Part shown: positions 36,956 through 48,576 of the stretch, piece by piece
Position numbering within the stretch: position 1 is the stretch's first letter
Layout of the letters: each line of letters starts with the position of its first letter
Assembly: GCF_002234675.1 (NCBI RefSeq)
Contig: NC_019866.2
Span: 19,823,311-19,887,310 of the forward strand
DNA from: Oryzias latipes
Lineage: Eukaryota; Chordata; Actinopteri; Beloniformes; Adrianichthyidae
DNA: 64,000 nucleotides
Direction: 5' to 3'
Made by a program: the position numbers and the translations under genes
The notes under the pieces: model-generated
What the model was told of the DNA's origin: nothing
Databases searched by the model: none
What the model saw: only the letters and a program-made list of their open reading frames with translations

Positions 36956-37935
36956 AGGATACACAGTTTAAATGTTGATTTGTGACGTGTATTTTTTTAT
37001 TGTGTTCTCCTACTTCCCACTTGAAAGTTCCACTGGTTTCTTAACGACAAAGTTGTGGAATAATTTCTCGTATTCCTGAAATACTTTGTATTAAATGAAG
37101 CAACTACTGACAACAGTTTTTCATTTTTGGAAAAGATGATAAAAGTCTAACAAACAGGAAACAAGTCAAAGACAAAGACATCACAATCTGGTTGACATTC
37201 GTCTCCAGGTCTAGGTGTTCTCAACATGGCTAATCACCGTGGAAACAACAAACAAGAGGTCTCCAAAGACAGCGATGTGTGTTTGGGATGGAGGTGAGGT
37301 GGAAAACAGTTTTAAGTGGTGCTATTAGATGAATCAATGGGGAAGAAAGAGTTTTTGAAGAGAGAGATGGCGCAAAGGTCGCTGACACAACAGCTCCATT
37401 TGCTTTTAATTATATTGAAATGACTCTGAAGTGGTCACTCTTGGAAAGATGTTTTTGATTCTGCAGGAGCAAACAAATAATGGGGAGGTCAGTGTTTAAC
37501 AAAACCACTTCAGTTACCAAACCCCTAAATGCACTGCAATGGATTTCTGTAAACTGTGAAGTATTTTACAGCAATATCAACAGTCAAATACTATGAAAAG
37601 GCTTTACAATATTTTACTGTAAACACCAATGAATTGTGGGAATTTACTTTGAAAAGCAGTGGATTGTGGGAATTATCCTTGTCACTACTATAATTTCCCA
37701 GTTGCTGTGAATCAGAACACATTGAGAAAAACACCCACGAAAATATGGCCAATCACAAACAGATGTGTCTTTTTTTTCATCTACTTGGACTAAGTTTAAC
37801 CTGCCATTCCTAAGTACAAAGACTGTTTATTGTAAGCAAGTTCCAAACATTGTTTACATGCGTCATCACTTACTGTAAAAAATCAAGCTGACAACACAAA
37901 AGTATCCCCTGATGCCACTTGTCCTTGTTTTTTTT
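36956..37935. other. Intergenic, possible small repeat, no gene
   Basis: The segment about 37520-37720 contains repeated TTTACTGTAAAC/TTTACAGCAAT and GAATTGTGGGAATT words suggesting a decayed inverted-repeat element. Nothing else supportable. Confidence 0.4.
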
Positions 37936-37937
37936 TA

Positions 37938-39319
37938 TGACCATGAGGCGCACTTAAAAGTCCTAAATTTTCTCCAAAATGTATGGAGCGCCCTATGGTG
38001 ACTCTGTGTTGTTGCGTGACTTTGGTAAAGAGGGTGTAGAAACGGACAGCATGAGAACGGTAAGGAGGGAAGTGTGGACGTGGAAGAAGACACCCCCCCC
38101 CGAATAGTGCAAAAGTGCAGGTATGTGCACTATGCAGAACAGCATCGTTTTGGAAACTCTGAAAATGCTGCAAAGAGACATGCTCATGAAGCACAGTTTA
38201 AACTGCAAGCTATCAGCTACGCGGAGGAACATGGGAATCGAGCAGCTACCAGATAATTCAAAATTAATCAATCCATGGTTCACAAGTGGAGGAAGCTGGA
38301 AAACAAACTCTGACAAGTCAAGAAGATGCAGCTGAGTTTTCTTGGAAATAAGGCGAGGTGGCCCGAGTTGGAAGACAGACTCAAGCGATGGATTAACGAT
38401 TGGAGAACAGCTGGGAGAAACGTCTCTACAGTCACCATTTATCTGAAGGCAGTAAGGCTTGCAGAGGAAATGGACATTTAATATTTTCAAGGAGGACGGT
38501 CATGGTGCTTTCGTTTTATGAAACGCCGCCATCTATCCATCCGGGCAAGGACTACGGTGGCACAGCAACTTCCACAAGATTACAACAAAAAGCTGTCCAT
38601 CTTCCGCTCCTGCTGCAATGAAAAGATTGCCAACAAACACATCCAGCCCAGCCCCATTACCAACATGGACGAAGTGCTGCTCACTTTTGACATCCCGGTG
38701 AGTCGCACTGTCAAGAAGATATGAAAGAAAGAGTGGCTGAGTGAGGTGTACGTAAAGAGACGAGATGTTTTTTTTTCCATACAACTGTGGCTGGACATTG
38801 GTGCGAACAGGGCGTTCAAAGTAGGTTTGCGAACGGCCTGGGAGTGGTGGATGATGGATGCCGAACACAGTTTTGGCGAGTTACACCACAGTTTGTGAAT
38901 GGATTGCAGATGCTTGGGCTAACGTGTCTGCTTGCACTTTTCGTCGAGCTTTCGCAAAAGTCGGCGTCATTCATGAGGAGCCGCACGACAACGAGACGGA
39001 CTTTGACAATGACGAAAGGGAACCTGATGTGTTTGATAGAAATTTAGCCAAGCTGTTCATTTTAGATACAGAAGATGAGGACTTTGATGGATTTTTGGAT
39101 GCTGAATGATAACTGAAAAATAAAAAGTAAATCACAACTAACTCAGTTTTGCCCCCGCAGCCTTTTTTAAAAGACCCACTAGCATGCATGTTTTACTGGT
39201 ATGGTTTAACGTGCCCACGCCTTAAAACCCCATGCGCCTATTGTACATGTTCAATACAGAAAAAGCACCCATAACTGAAATTGCACCCTATAATCCAGTG
39301 TGCCCCATGGTTGTGAAAA
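37938..39319 (+). mobile_element. pogo/Tigger-type DNA transposon, internally deleted
   Basis: TA target dinucleotides (37936-37937, 39320-39321) flank imperfect terminal inverted repeats built on ACCATGAGGCGCACT and ACCATGGGGCACACT. The plus strand encodes, with stops and shifts, a pogo-type transposase: a psq/HTH-like part, a CENPB-type part (WPELEDRLKRWIND, SWCFRFMKRRHLSIRA), then TNMDEVLLTFDIPVSRTV, the start of the catalytic domain. The frame then jumps to C-terminal sequence (VFDRNLAKLFILDTEDED) ending near 39109. Most of the DDE domain is deleted. Confidence 0.85.
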
Positions 39320-39321
39320 TA

Positions 39322-41550
39322 GTGTACTTTAGGTTGTTTCATATCATAGTATTTTAGATCCGATATAATTCTTGGTGGAAAGGTATTTCTTTCATTTTTT
39401 TTAATGAAACTACCCATTGGATAATTTTACCAAAATTACAACATACACACCGTCTACTGAATATCAGCCTCACCTGTATATTGGTTGAAATGCTCTAAAG
39501 ACGTTTGGTCAGTAACAATAGAATTTGTTTTTGAAATAAAGTTTGGCATGTTTTAAAGAGAACAACCATTAGACTGAGAATCCACTACTTGCTTTAGATC
39601 AACAACATCAATTTCTTTTAAAGTCATGAGATCTTAACTGTATTTGAATATAACTATTTGGAACGTGCTAAGAAAATGACAATATCTGTCATATCTGTTG
39701 CAGGATACCAGCCAAACCAATGGAGAAACACTGTAAAGTCAAACAATAAACTTCAGAAAACAGAATCACTTTAAGAAAAAAATTATTTCTGTAAAATGTA
39801 TCATCATTAATAGCTGCAAAACGAGAGATGGTAATATTAGTGTAGGCACCTTTAAGGTAACTATACTGGAACTGGGCTGTTTTTTTAATTTTAACAGCAA
39901 TGAATTTGAAAATTCTCATGGTCACGACTGTAACTTTGGAGGTTTTTCTCACGTTACATCAGACGTTCAGCCGACAAAAACATGGATGGGGAGATTTTCT
40001 ATTTGAAATATCGCAAATTGAAACAAACAATCTTAACGCACAGTTACAACGTAAATTGACACGTTTTTTTGTGCAAATTTGTTTTCTTCTTTGAAACTAA
40101 CTAACCTCGAACTAAACTTTCTCTGGTGAAGTTTTAGTTGGAAAACAAACTTATAGTGGTTACAAGAACACTCTAGGTTACCTGTTTTGGAGTCCAAACA
40201 ATGATGTTATCCCCTATTTTTGTGTAAAACAGTTGTGGCTTTCCAGGCTTTCAGAAATACACCCTTAAAGGTGAAGTTACCCAGGAGGGACAAATTGCTA
40301 AGGGTCTTAATTGAATGCCTAATTCGCAATTTTGGAAGAAATTTGTGCAATTTGCTCCTATTTAAAGAAAGCACGATGGTGCAGTGGTTCACATTAGCTT
40401 CATAAGAAGAAGATCACAAGTTCAGTTTCTCATATAACTTTGTCTAAACTCAGTTTAGACACAGTGTGCCTTACTCAGTCTAAAAAACAAGTTTTTAAAT
40501 TTTCAACACAACTTGAATAATTGTAGTAAACCAAACAGTTAACTTAAATATAAGCTTCACAAACAGCTGAAATAAACTAAAAATGTCAGTATGTTCTGCT
40601 TACAGTGCAGCTTCACAGATCTAGTTTTCTGCTCACATTTGATAACTTTTGCTTTCTTTGGGCATAAAATAAAGAATGTGGTAATACTGATTTAATATTT
40701 TTTCACCATAAACTTTCTTTGCAAGATTCTTTAAGACATTTCTCAAATTCTAATATACCAGCTTTGTTTGATCCTTTCTGAAATAATCAGAGCATCCCTT
40801 CTTCTCCAAGGTGCTGATTCATCCATAGCTGGGTGAACAAAAAAGTTTCAAACTTGCATTAAAACACAAAATTAACCTTCGACTCAGGGTTTAACCAGCA
40901 ACACTAAGGCATGTTGAATATAGAGGTTCAGTACTTGTTTGTTTTTTTGTTGCACATTTTTAGTCAAAGTACACTAAAACTACAGAAATTTCAAGAACTC
41001 ACCTTTACTATCCAGAAGTTGTTTTTTACTAGATTGACACAAAATAATACTTACATTGAAAGTTATACTTTGTTGCTTGGTTATAATAAGGAAATCCACT
41101 TTCACTCTTCAAGTCAAATTTCCCACATTCACAAGTTTTAGGACAACAGACTCTCTACTTTCCTTTTATTGAATTTTTCCAATCTTTCCTCAGTTTCTTC
41201 TTTGTTGCAGTGATTCATTTCATCCTGGTTGTGTCCCTCTTGTAATCCCTCATTGTCCTCCTCTTCCTCCTTCACTGATTATAATCCTGTATGTGTGTAC
41301 TTTCCTGTGCGCGCAGACAGGCGTGCATACACCCCAGGCAGAAAATGCTGTGTCAATCCTCCCTATACAGAGCACAGGTTTGGGAGGGAGGGAGGGATGG
41401 ATGGAGAGGAGAGAAACTTCAGAGCAGATACCACTTTGAGCTCTCAGCATGTGTGTAGGTGTTGAATAATGCCTGATGTGCCCATGCATCCGTTGAGTCA
41501 TGAGTTCTCAGAAACTCTCATCAAGAAACAACAGAAATGGTAACAAGTGG
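39322..41550. other. Intergenic, tRNA-like SINE remnant near 40370-40435
   Basis: AGCACGATGGTGCAGTGGTT followed by a B-box-like CAAGTTCAGTTTC resembles the common fish GGTGCAGTGGTTAGC repeat in decayed form. A short GGGA-type simple repeat lies near 41385-41405. No gene. Confidence 0.4.
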
Positions 41551-41551
41551 G

Positions 41552-41589
41552 AGCAGCTCCTTACGCCTTTACAGGCGTAAGGAGCTGCT
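41552..41589. repeat. Perfect 16-bp inverted repeat with 6-nt loop
   Basis: Arms 41552-41567 (AGCAGCTCCTTACGCC) and 41574-41589 (exact reverse complement) enclose TTTACA. It would form a very stable hairpin in RNA. There is no T-run and no gene next to it. Could be a transposon footprint, a microRNA-like stem, or chance duplication. Confidence 0.95.
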
Positions 41590-41999
41590 TCAGGTTTGAG
41601 CAGTATGGAGATGGCTGTCACTGAAAATTAGACTTTAATGTGATTTGTTCTTCTTACAAAAGGACAAAATTGAATTCAAGATAATGAGGCTCAAGCAATT
41701 TTCTCTTTCATTATGTGAGAAAATAGTTTTTGTTTTTTTTTTCAAAAAAATATCTCACGTAAAGAAACCTTGCTAGGTCATCATTACAGTTATACACTCT
41801 AAGGGGCTTTGACTGATCCTTTCAGATTTCTGTTCAAGTTTCTGGTCATTTGCTGGAAACCCAAGCTATATGAGACACCCTGTGTCAGTTGTGGGGAGGA
41901 AAAGCAGCCCAGACCATAACCAAACCTCCTCCGTTTTTATCAGCTGAACAGTCTTCTTTTCACAGTTTTTCTCATTTTTGTGTAACATATATGCAGTTT

Positions 42000-42895
42000 T
42001 ATGCTAAGAAAGAACACAACAGATGCGTTGAGGATGGTTCTGGAAAAATTCACAGACGGTCAGAAGGACGTGCATTGTGTCTTTGTAGATCTAGAGAAAG
42101 TCAATGACAGAATGGATACAGAGAGGAGATGTGGTTTGGATAAGGAAGTCATGAGTGACAGAGAAGTAGTTGCTGCAGGACATGGTGGAGGAAGATAGTG
42201 GTGAGGCATACTGTAGTTGTGACAGAGTGGTTTAAGGTGGAGGTGGGACTTTGAGCTTCTTCTTGTTTGCTATGGTGATGGGCAGACTGGCAAATAAAGT
42301 TAGACAGGAATCTCTGGATCGTGATGTCTGCAGATGACATTGTGATCTGTAGTAAGAACAGGGTGCAGGTGGAGGAACATTTAGAAGTGGAGGCTTGCTA
42401 TGGAAAGGTGAGTGATGTAGGTGCAGAAAACAGTGAGGTTGCTAGGAGCAGAGATGAATGAAAAGGTGGAGAACTTTAGGAATAGGGTCAGCAGTCCGGA
42501 GAGACAGAGGGTGGGAAAGAGATGAGGAGATGTCTGTAAGCAGGTTGGAACAGAAGAAGGAAGGTGTTTCAGGTGTGATGTGTGACCAAAGACAAGAAGA
42601 AGGAAGGAAAGGTGTAGAACACTGTGGTGAGAGCAGCCATGTTGTTGGTTCAGAAGCTGGAGGCAGATGTTAAGCTTCACTTTGGGAGTGACCAGGATGG
42701 ATAGGATCAGGAATGAATCCATCAGAGGAACAGATCATGGTAGATGTTTGGGAGACCAAACATCAAAGAGCAGGTTTATGGATGTAATGAAGAAGGAAAT
42801 AAGGTTGGCATGAGTGAGGAGGAGACAAAGGAGAAGGGTAGGTAGAGTCAGATGATTAATTGTGGCGAGCCCTGAAGGGCAGCAAGAAATGTAGA
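42000..42895 (+). mobile_element. Decayed RTE-type LINE fragment
   Basis: Frames with many breaks read RMVLEKFTDGQKDVHCVFVD and LEKVNDRM, then a catalytic SADDIVICS near 42330-42356, and further fragments of a reverse transcriptase. The order and spacing fit an RTE-like non-LTR element. Long dead. Confidence 0.75.
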
Positions 42896-44020
42896 TTTGA
42901 TGTGTCCAAAAGCTGCAGTTTTTAAACGAAAATGAACAGCAAAGTTTTTATTCTACATTGTGTCAAATTTCAAGGTCTCTCAGTTGCTTTTAGGAATTTC
43001 TTTCTAATCTCCTGAGAAAACTGTCCTTCTCTTTCTGTTGTCAGTTTGGTTCACAGCATGTCATCAGACAGAACTGTCACTATTGTCACCCCTTAAAAAT
43101 GTAGACTGGCTGAAAGATTTTGGGATACCTGAAATGTGAAAATAAAAACATCTGTACTGCACACATAGCCTGGGATTGCTGACTTAAAACTAATACACAA
43201 TTTATGGCATGAAAAGTATACATCACAAATTTACTGTTGCAGATTAATTTATCTTTAAATACAGCTGTTCTTGATTTTATGTTCTGACTTTCACCACCTG
43301 CTTCTTTTGCATAATTAGGCACATCAGCAGTGATTCCCAAATGATTTCGCTCTTTCTCCAAATAGAGCAAATGAACTTCGATTCAAACTCAGCAGTTAAT
43401 CCAACATAAACTTTGACAATAAAGAAGAGTAATTGAAAAATCATCAGACACAGACAAAGAAAATAGTACTTGTGATTCATAGGATTTATGTGAGCCTTTC
43501 CAGGATGAAGTGAATTATTTAAAAAAGAAAAGCATTCCTATAGAACATTCACACATAGATGCTTCTGCATCAAACTTTTCCAGCATCTGAGGAGAAGCTG
43601 AGCACATAGACAAACTCTCCAGACTGTGTATTAATACCCTCTAATCAGGCCTGAATGTCAGATTAAGCTTCATAACCTTTTCCTCAGCTCACACTCACAG
43701 CATCCAAAGGATGTCCTCTATCCTCAACAGCACAGGTGTTCTGCTCTCAGTCTGCTACTCAACCTTTGGTCCAATGTTGGAGCAAAAGTTTAACTAACAA
43801 AAAAAAAAATGTAGTCTCTTCTTCTTGTGTGTTACTTTGTTATTTATTTACCTGTTTTCTTAGGAAGAACTTTTAGATTTTAGATGACACTGATAATGAA
43901 TATACCAAAAAAAAACTCTGTAAAAATTAGTTAAACTAAAATGAAATCCAGTAATTAAAAATTGCTCATAGGTTTAAATCATTTGATTCAAAGGAATCAT
44001 GCCATAATTGTGAAGAGGTT
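42896..44020. other. Intergenic, nothing recognised
   Basis: AT-rich, short frames without family resemblance. Confidence 0.55.
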
Positions 44021-44021
44021 A

Positions 44022-44565
44022 TAAAGACCTATTCCAATTCCAGTTTTTAATGTGTTCCTTATTGCGTTTTTTGGATGAAAGAGAACATTTACATAGATCC
44101 TTTAGCTCAAAATCACATTTCTGAGTATTTTATAAATTATATTGTGAATTAGGACCAGATGAAAAAAAATGCATTAAAAAAAGATTCTAGTTGTGATGTA
44201 CAGCTGGGTGGGTCACAAGGTCACAAGCTCCCTGCTCCACTCTGCAACGGAAAGGGAGAAGCATACTAGTTTTCCCTGCTGCTCAAAAAAGGACACAGTT
44301 TTTTGAATCATCCATCCATCCATCCATTTATTAACCTTTTATTAACCTCCGGGTTGCTGGAGTCTGACCCAGCATCTCTTGGGCAGCGACAGGGTACTCC
44401 TTGGACAGGTTACCAGGCTGCCCCAGGGCACACAATCACTCCCACACACACTCACACATTCACACCTAGGAACCCTTTCTGGTTAAACTCAGCATAATCA
44501 TAAACAAAAGACGATTAAAGGAATCCTTTTACAATCGCTCAAACGATAATTGGAGTGGGTCTTTG
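44022..44565 (-). mobile_element. TTAA-flanked nonautonomous element, copy 4 (reverse, interrupted)
   Basis: Both ends match the family (AAAGACCTATTCCAATTCC and AATTGGAGTGGGTCTTTGA), but target sequences are decayed. The part corresponding to the embedded ORF start is replaced by an insert at about 44310-44480 that begins with CCATCCATCCATC and includes CCTCCGGGTTGCTGGAGTCT, a common fish repeat tail. Confidence 0.65.
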
Positions 44566-44973
44566 AGAGTTATGGACGTCCACAAATTGTACAGAAGAAA
44601 AAAGACACAGAAAGTCAATGGGTGACAGAATGGGTGAATACAAGGAAAAGGTTGTGATGCTAAATCCACACATTTCCTGTTGTCTGTCTCCTCCTACTGC
44701 TAAACCAAAGACTTTACATGTCCCAAATGCCCTGCAGCTACGTCTTCCGGGGTGTCAAGGGTCACTCCTAAACTCAGTAATCAATCTTTCTCCTAACCTT
44801 CAAAATAAAAGCATAGCTTCTTTCAAAGTCGAATTTTCCCCTTAAAGTATGTGTTTATCAGATTATTGTCAAAACCCATGACAATATTTGAGGTATGAAC
44901 TACTTTCATTGCATTAGACTCTCAAAAGAAGTCTGCAAATCGACTTTAATCAACGGGTAAATCTGAAACTACA

Positions 44974-44982
44974 ACCGGAAGT
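44974..44982 (+). promoter_or_regulatory. kdelr3: ETS/GABP-type site in the kdelr3 promoter
   Basis: ACCGGAAGT, a consensus ETS-family core often found at housekeeping promoters, lies 366 bp upstream of the kdelr3 start codon in locally GC-richer sequence. No TATA box is evident. The transcription start is probably between here and 45250. Confidence 0.4.
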
Positions 44983-45347
44983 AGAGTTGTTGTGTCACGA
45001 TCTCGCTAACTCTTGCTAACTTGACAGCCACGTCACCTCCTCCGTGAGCCTCCGTTTGGGACCGCTATGCAGGAATAGATGAGTTTATGCGTGAATTTCT
45101 GCAGAAGTTTCATTCGTTTGAAGGCGCACCCCTAGCTACTCCCAGCAGCTACATCCGTTTCGCGATGCCGTTGAGTTTTGGTGCATTGTAGAAACCTCAA
45201 ACAAACTAAGCTCCAGCTCGTTCGTTCGTTGTTTGGCTTTTTTATTTCCTTGGCTGGTCAAGAATTGGGAAGTCTGTGAAGAAGGCCCGTGGAGGTTGTT
45301 TTTTTTAAGTTAATTTATTTTTGAGACGAAATACATAAAACAGCAGC

Positions 45348-47613
45348 ATGAATGTTTTTCGTCTTGCGGGTGACGTGTCCCATTTGGTGGCTATTATCAT
45401 CCTGTTACTGAAGATATGGAGGTCCAGGTCCTGCGCTGGTAAGCTAACACACACACACACACACAGGGTCCAAACTTTAGCAGCTCTGTCTTTGCAGGAG
45501 ACTCACTAAATATACATATACACAGTAATATGCATGCAATATCTAAACCCTGCAAAGCTCAGCAATAGGGGAAGCACAGACAGAGGAGTGTTTGTTGTTG
45601 ACTTGTGGTTTATTTACATTGTGATCCGTTTTCATAAGTGAGAGCTACGTGGCAGTGCAGAAGGGTGCAATAGCCACCTCACCATTCCTGTTCAACTTTA
45701 ATCACTTTCTATATTTGCTTTGAAATGATCATGAACATTTGTTTTGCCATCAGGCTGCATCTGCACAAGCATTGATCCATCCCCGTGTGTTTTTTTTGTT
45801 TTTTTTTCCCCTGCAGGTATCTCTGGGAAGTCACAGGTGCTGTTTGCCATTGTATTTACCACCCGATATCTTGATCTGTTTACGATCTTCATTTCCCCCT
45901 ACAATACAATCATGAAGGTACGAAGATCTGCCACTCATGGTTTCACAAATCTACAGCATGTTGATTGAAAACGCCTTTTAAATGCTCGCTAATCGACCAA
46001 AACACACAAGCTGTCTTGAAAATAGGAACCAGTTGGTTGAATTTGTGCTGACGGATCTCTAACCCACTAACCTAGACAACAAGCTCACCAGCTGTATGGG
46101 AAATGCAATTTTAATGTGACCTAGCTAAAGATAAGGGGATTTGCTTCTACTTTTGCATTTATTGCAGTGAAATGAGCTTTAATTTCTATGTCTCAAAAGA
46201 TCTGAAAATAATTCTCACACAAATTCCCATATTTGGTAGATCCTTACATTTGTTTTGTGCTTAAGTCCCACTCTGATCATCTTTTGATTGACTGTAAAGC
46301 CGTTCCCAGTGGTCTTTTAACAGTAATTTTTGCCTTTTTTTTTTTAGCCAAAATCAAAAAACCTGTGGCTTTCTAGGACATCGTTTCTGCAGAGCGGCAG
46401 TAGTTTTCATTAAAAATTCACTCTTCCCATCACCTATCTGTTTACATGCTGTGTTTACAAGCTTACAGTTCCTCAGACACCCGACCTAACATTACAGGTG
46501 CAGCAAAAATGGCGAGTAATATTGCAGCTATCCAGGCGTATGGTTGAGATCCAGATGTGAGGTCAGACGAGGAAAACAAAGAGGCTTTGTCAATTCAGAA
46601 TTGACAAATTCAGAATTTGTCATCAAGTCCAGATGACAGCCCCTAAACCTACTACTGTGATGCGTCACAAATACAATCTTTTTCAAACAGTATTTTTTCG
46701 TCTGCTCCTAATTCACAACAATTTAAATAAAGAAATACTCAGAAATCCAATTTTAAGCTTAATTACCGTTACATATGTTTTCCATAATGAAAAAAGAACA
46801 TGTTAAAAACACAATTTTCATCAGAGTGAATCTTTAACGACTATTTGGTTTGAAATCCAACCCAAAATCCTTATGTTCACTCCAGTTATTCCAGTTCTCA
46901 ACAGGATTGAGTATCAATGCAAATACTGCCTTGGAAGTCTCATCTTGATCTTTGTTTTCTCTAGGTGGTGTTTCTGGCTTTGTCCTATGCCACAGTCTAC
47001 CTGATTTATGTGCGCTTCAAGAACACCTTCAATTCAGAGAACGACTCTTTCCGGCTGGAGTTCCTGTTGGTGCCAGTCATCGGGCTGTCCTTCCTGGAGA
47101 ATTACGCTTTCACCCCGCTTGAGGTAACAAGGCAGAAAAGCCAAGACCTTTCATCTATTCCGATTGAAGTTTCCATTTCATTTACGTGCGTCTTCTTTTG
47201 ATTTTCCCCAGATCTTGTGGACCTTCTCCATCTTCCTGGAGTCAGTCGCCATAATGCCACAGCTCTTTATGATCACTAAGACCGGAGAGGCGGAGTCTAT
47301 CACCACACACTATCTGTTCTTCCTGGGCCTCTATAGAGCGCTCTACATAGCTAACTGGGTGTGGCGTTACCACACCGAGGGCTTCTTTGACCAGATCGCT
47401 GTGGTGTCCGGCGTGGTGCAGACCATTTTCTACATCGACTTCTTCTATCTTTATGTCACAAAGGGTGAGTGTCGTTGATAAAAGATGCCACGTTTGTATT
47501 TGTGAATTTTTTAAGACTTCTCCACGATGCACGATGTTTTTTTCACGTAAAGCATCTGTCTGTCCACAGTGCTCCGAGGAAGAGGAAAGATGACGCTGCC
47601 GATGCCAGTTTAA
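45348..47613 (+). CDS. kdelr3: KDEL endoplasmic reticulum protein retention receptor 3
   Basis: A seven-helix Golgi/ER membrane receptor that binds C-terminal KDEL-type signals at low pH and returns escaped ER chaperones through COPI vesicles. Five exons with GT/AG borders: 45348-45438, 45817-45917, 46965-47123, 47212-47464 and 47570-47613. They give 215 residues, normal for the family (212-214). Visible family blocks: [69 protein letters not shown] and [11 protein letters not shown]. The C-terminus MTLPMPV matches the KDELR3 type rather than the LPA end of KDELR1/2, and kcnj4 synteny agrees. Arg5, the Asp in YLDLF and the Asp in FYIDFFY are kept. Intron 2 holds a mobile element (46265-46833). 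Likely polyadenylation signal ATTAAA at 48150-48155; convergent with the next gene. Confidence 0.96.
46265..46833 (+). mobile_element. TTAA-flanked nonautonomous element, copy 5 (kdelr3 intron 2)
   Basis: TTAA on both sides (46261-46264 and 46834-46837). The left end is GTCCCACTCTGATCATC; the right end TCAGAGTGAATC is its imperfect inverted repeat. The internal ORF start is visible (ATGGCGAGTAATATTGCAGC, A-I-Q) but quickly broken. Confidence 0.8.
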
Positions 47614-48149
47614 GCCCCTCGTCTGTATCGTAGCCCCACCTGTGCCTGCCTCCGTTCAGGACCTGAGCTCTTTAGAACTCACAAACGGACTGAAGATCAC
47701 TCATTCGGATCGGTACTGAATGTGAGGCGTTAACAGCGTTTACTCTAAGTTCCGTGTGCATTTTTAATTTGTTCATCAGACGTAATTGCAAACATGTCAC
47801 ACATGCACAAAAAGTAACTGCGTGGAAAATGTGTTTCTGTGGCTCCATGGGAGGACTTTAAATTGGTTTTTATTGACAGCTTTGAACTGTACAAACCCAC
47901 CTGAAGTCAGCTTCTGAGTTCTGCACTCCGGTCCATCGCTCAAATCCACTGTTTTCCCTTAAAAAAAGGGATCAGGGTGCATCTCTCAGAGGTTACTGCC
48001 TCACAATCCTAACAAATATTACACTTTGGGAACATGTCTTCTCATCATTTTCTATCATCCCCCAAAAAACAAGTGTATTGGATGCAATAACTTCTGTCCT
48101 TTTTGCCAAGTGTTTGTATTTTTTCATCTTCTTTTGTGTTGTTTGTGGG

Positions 48150-48155
48150 ATTAAA
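48150..48155 (+). terminator. kdelr3: Candidate kdelr3 poly(A) signal
   Basis: ATTAAA 537 bp after the stop codon, followed by TTTGTGTGTTTT-type downstream sequence near 48195. Confidence 0.45.
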
Positions 48156-48336
48156 GAAAAGGGCTAAATATCTTTCCAATTTATAGAGCCAAAGTTTGTG
48201 TGTTTTAGTTTATTCTATTGGTCATGGTATCTTCACTTAATTGTTTTTTTTCGGGTCAATAGGGATTAGAAACTAGCATTACGGGAAGCTCTTCAAGACA
48301 CAAATGTGTTCATTGCAGTAACTCAAATTGCACTCC

Positions 48337-48342
48337 TTTATT
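48337..48342 (-). terminator. Candidate GIMAP gene poly(A) signal
   Basis: AATAAA on the minus strand, 235 bp after the stop codon. It faces the kdelr3 signal, so the two transcripts converge within about 200 bp. Confidence 0.5.
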
Positions 48343-48576
48343 ATAACATAAAATGCCTGAAATTTAACTTTTTTTCGTTCTGTTTTTTTTTTTCTGGGAT
48401 CTGAAGCAGATTCATCTTCGTGCAAATCTCGCACACAAGTCTGTTGTATTTTCACAGCATTCTCTTTAAAGTGCTGATGTACAGATTTGTAGACTCTGTG
48501 TTAAAACTAAATAAAAAAAACTGTCAAGTTATTTTTTTCTTCCACATGTGTTGTGAAGTTTGTTCTCTGGAAGGTA

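Noticed and set aside
37993-38490. 165-codon minus-strand frame
   Set aside because: Antisense of the pogo-type transposase relic.
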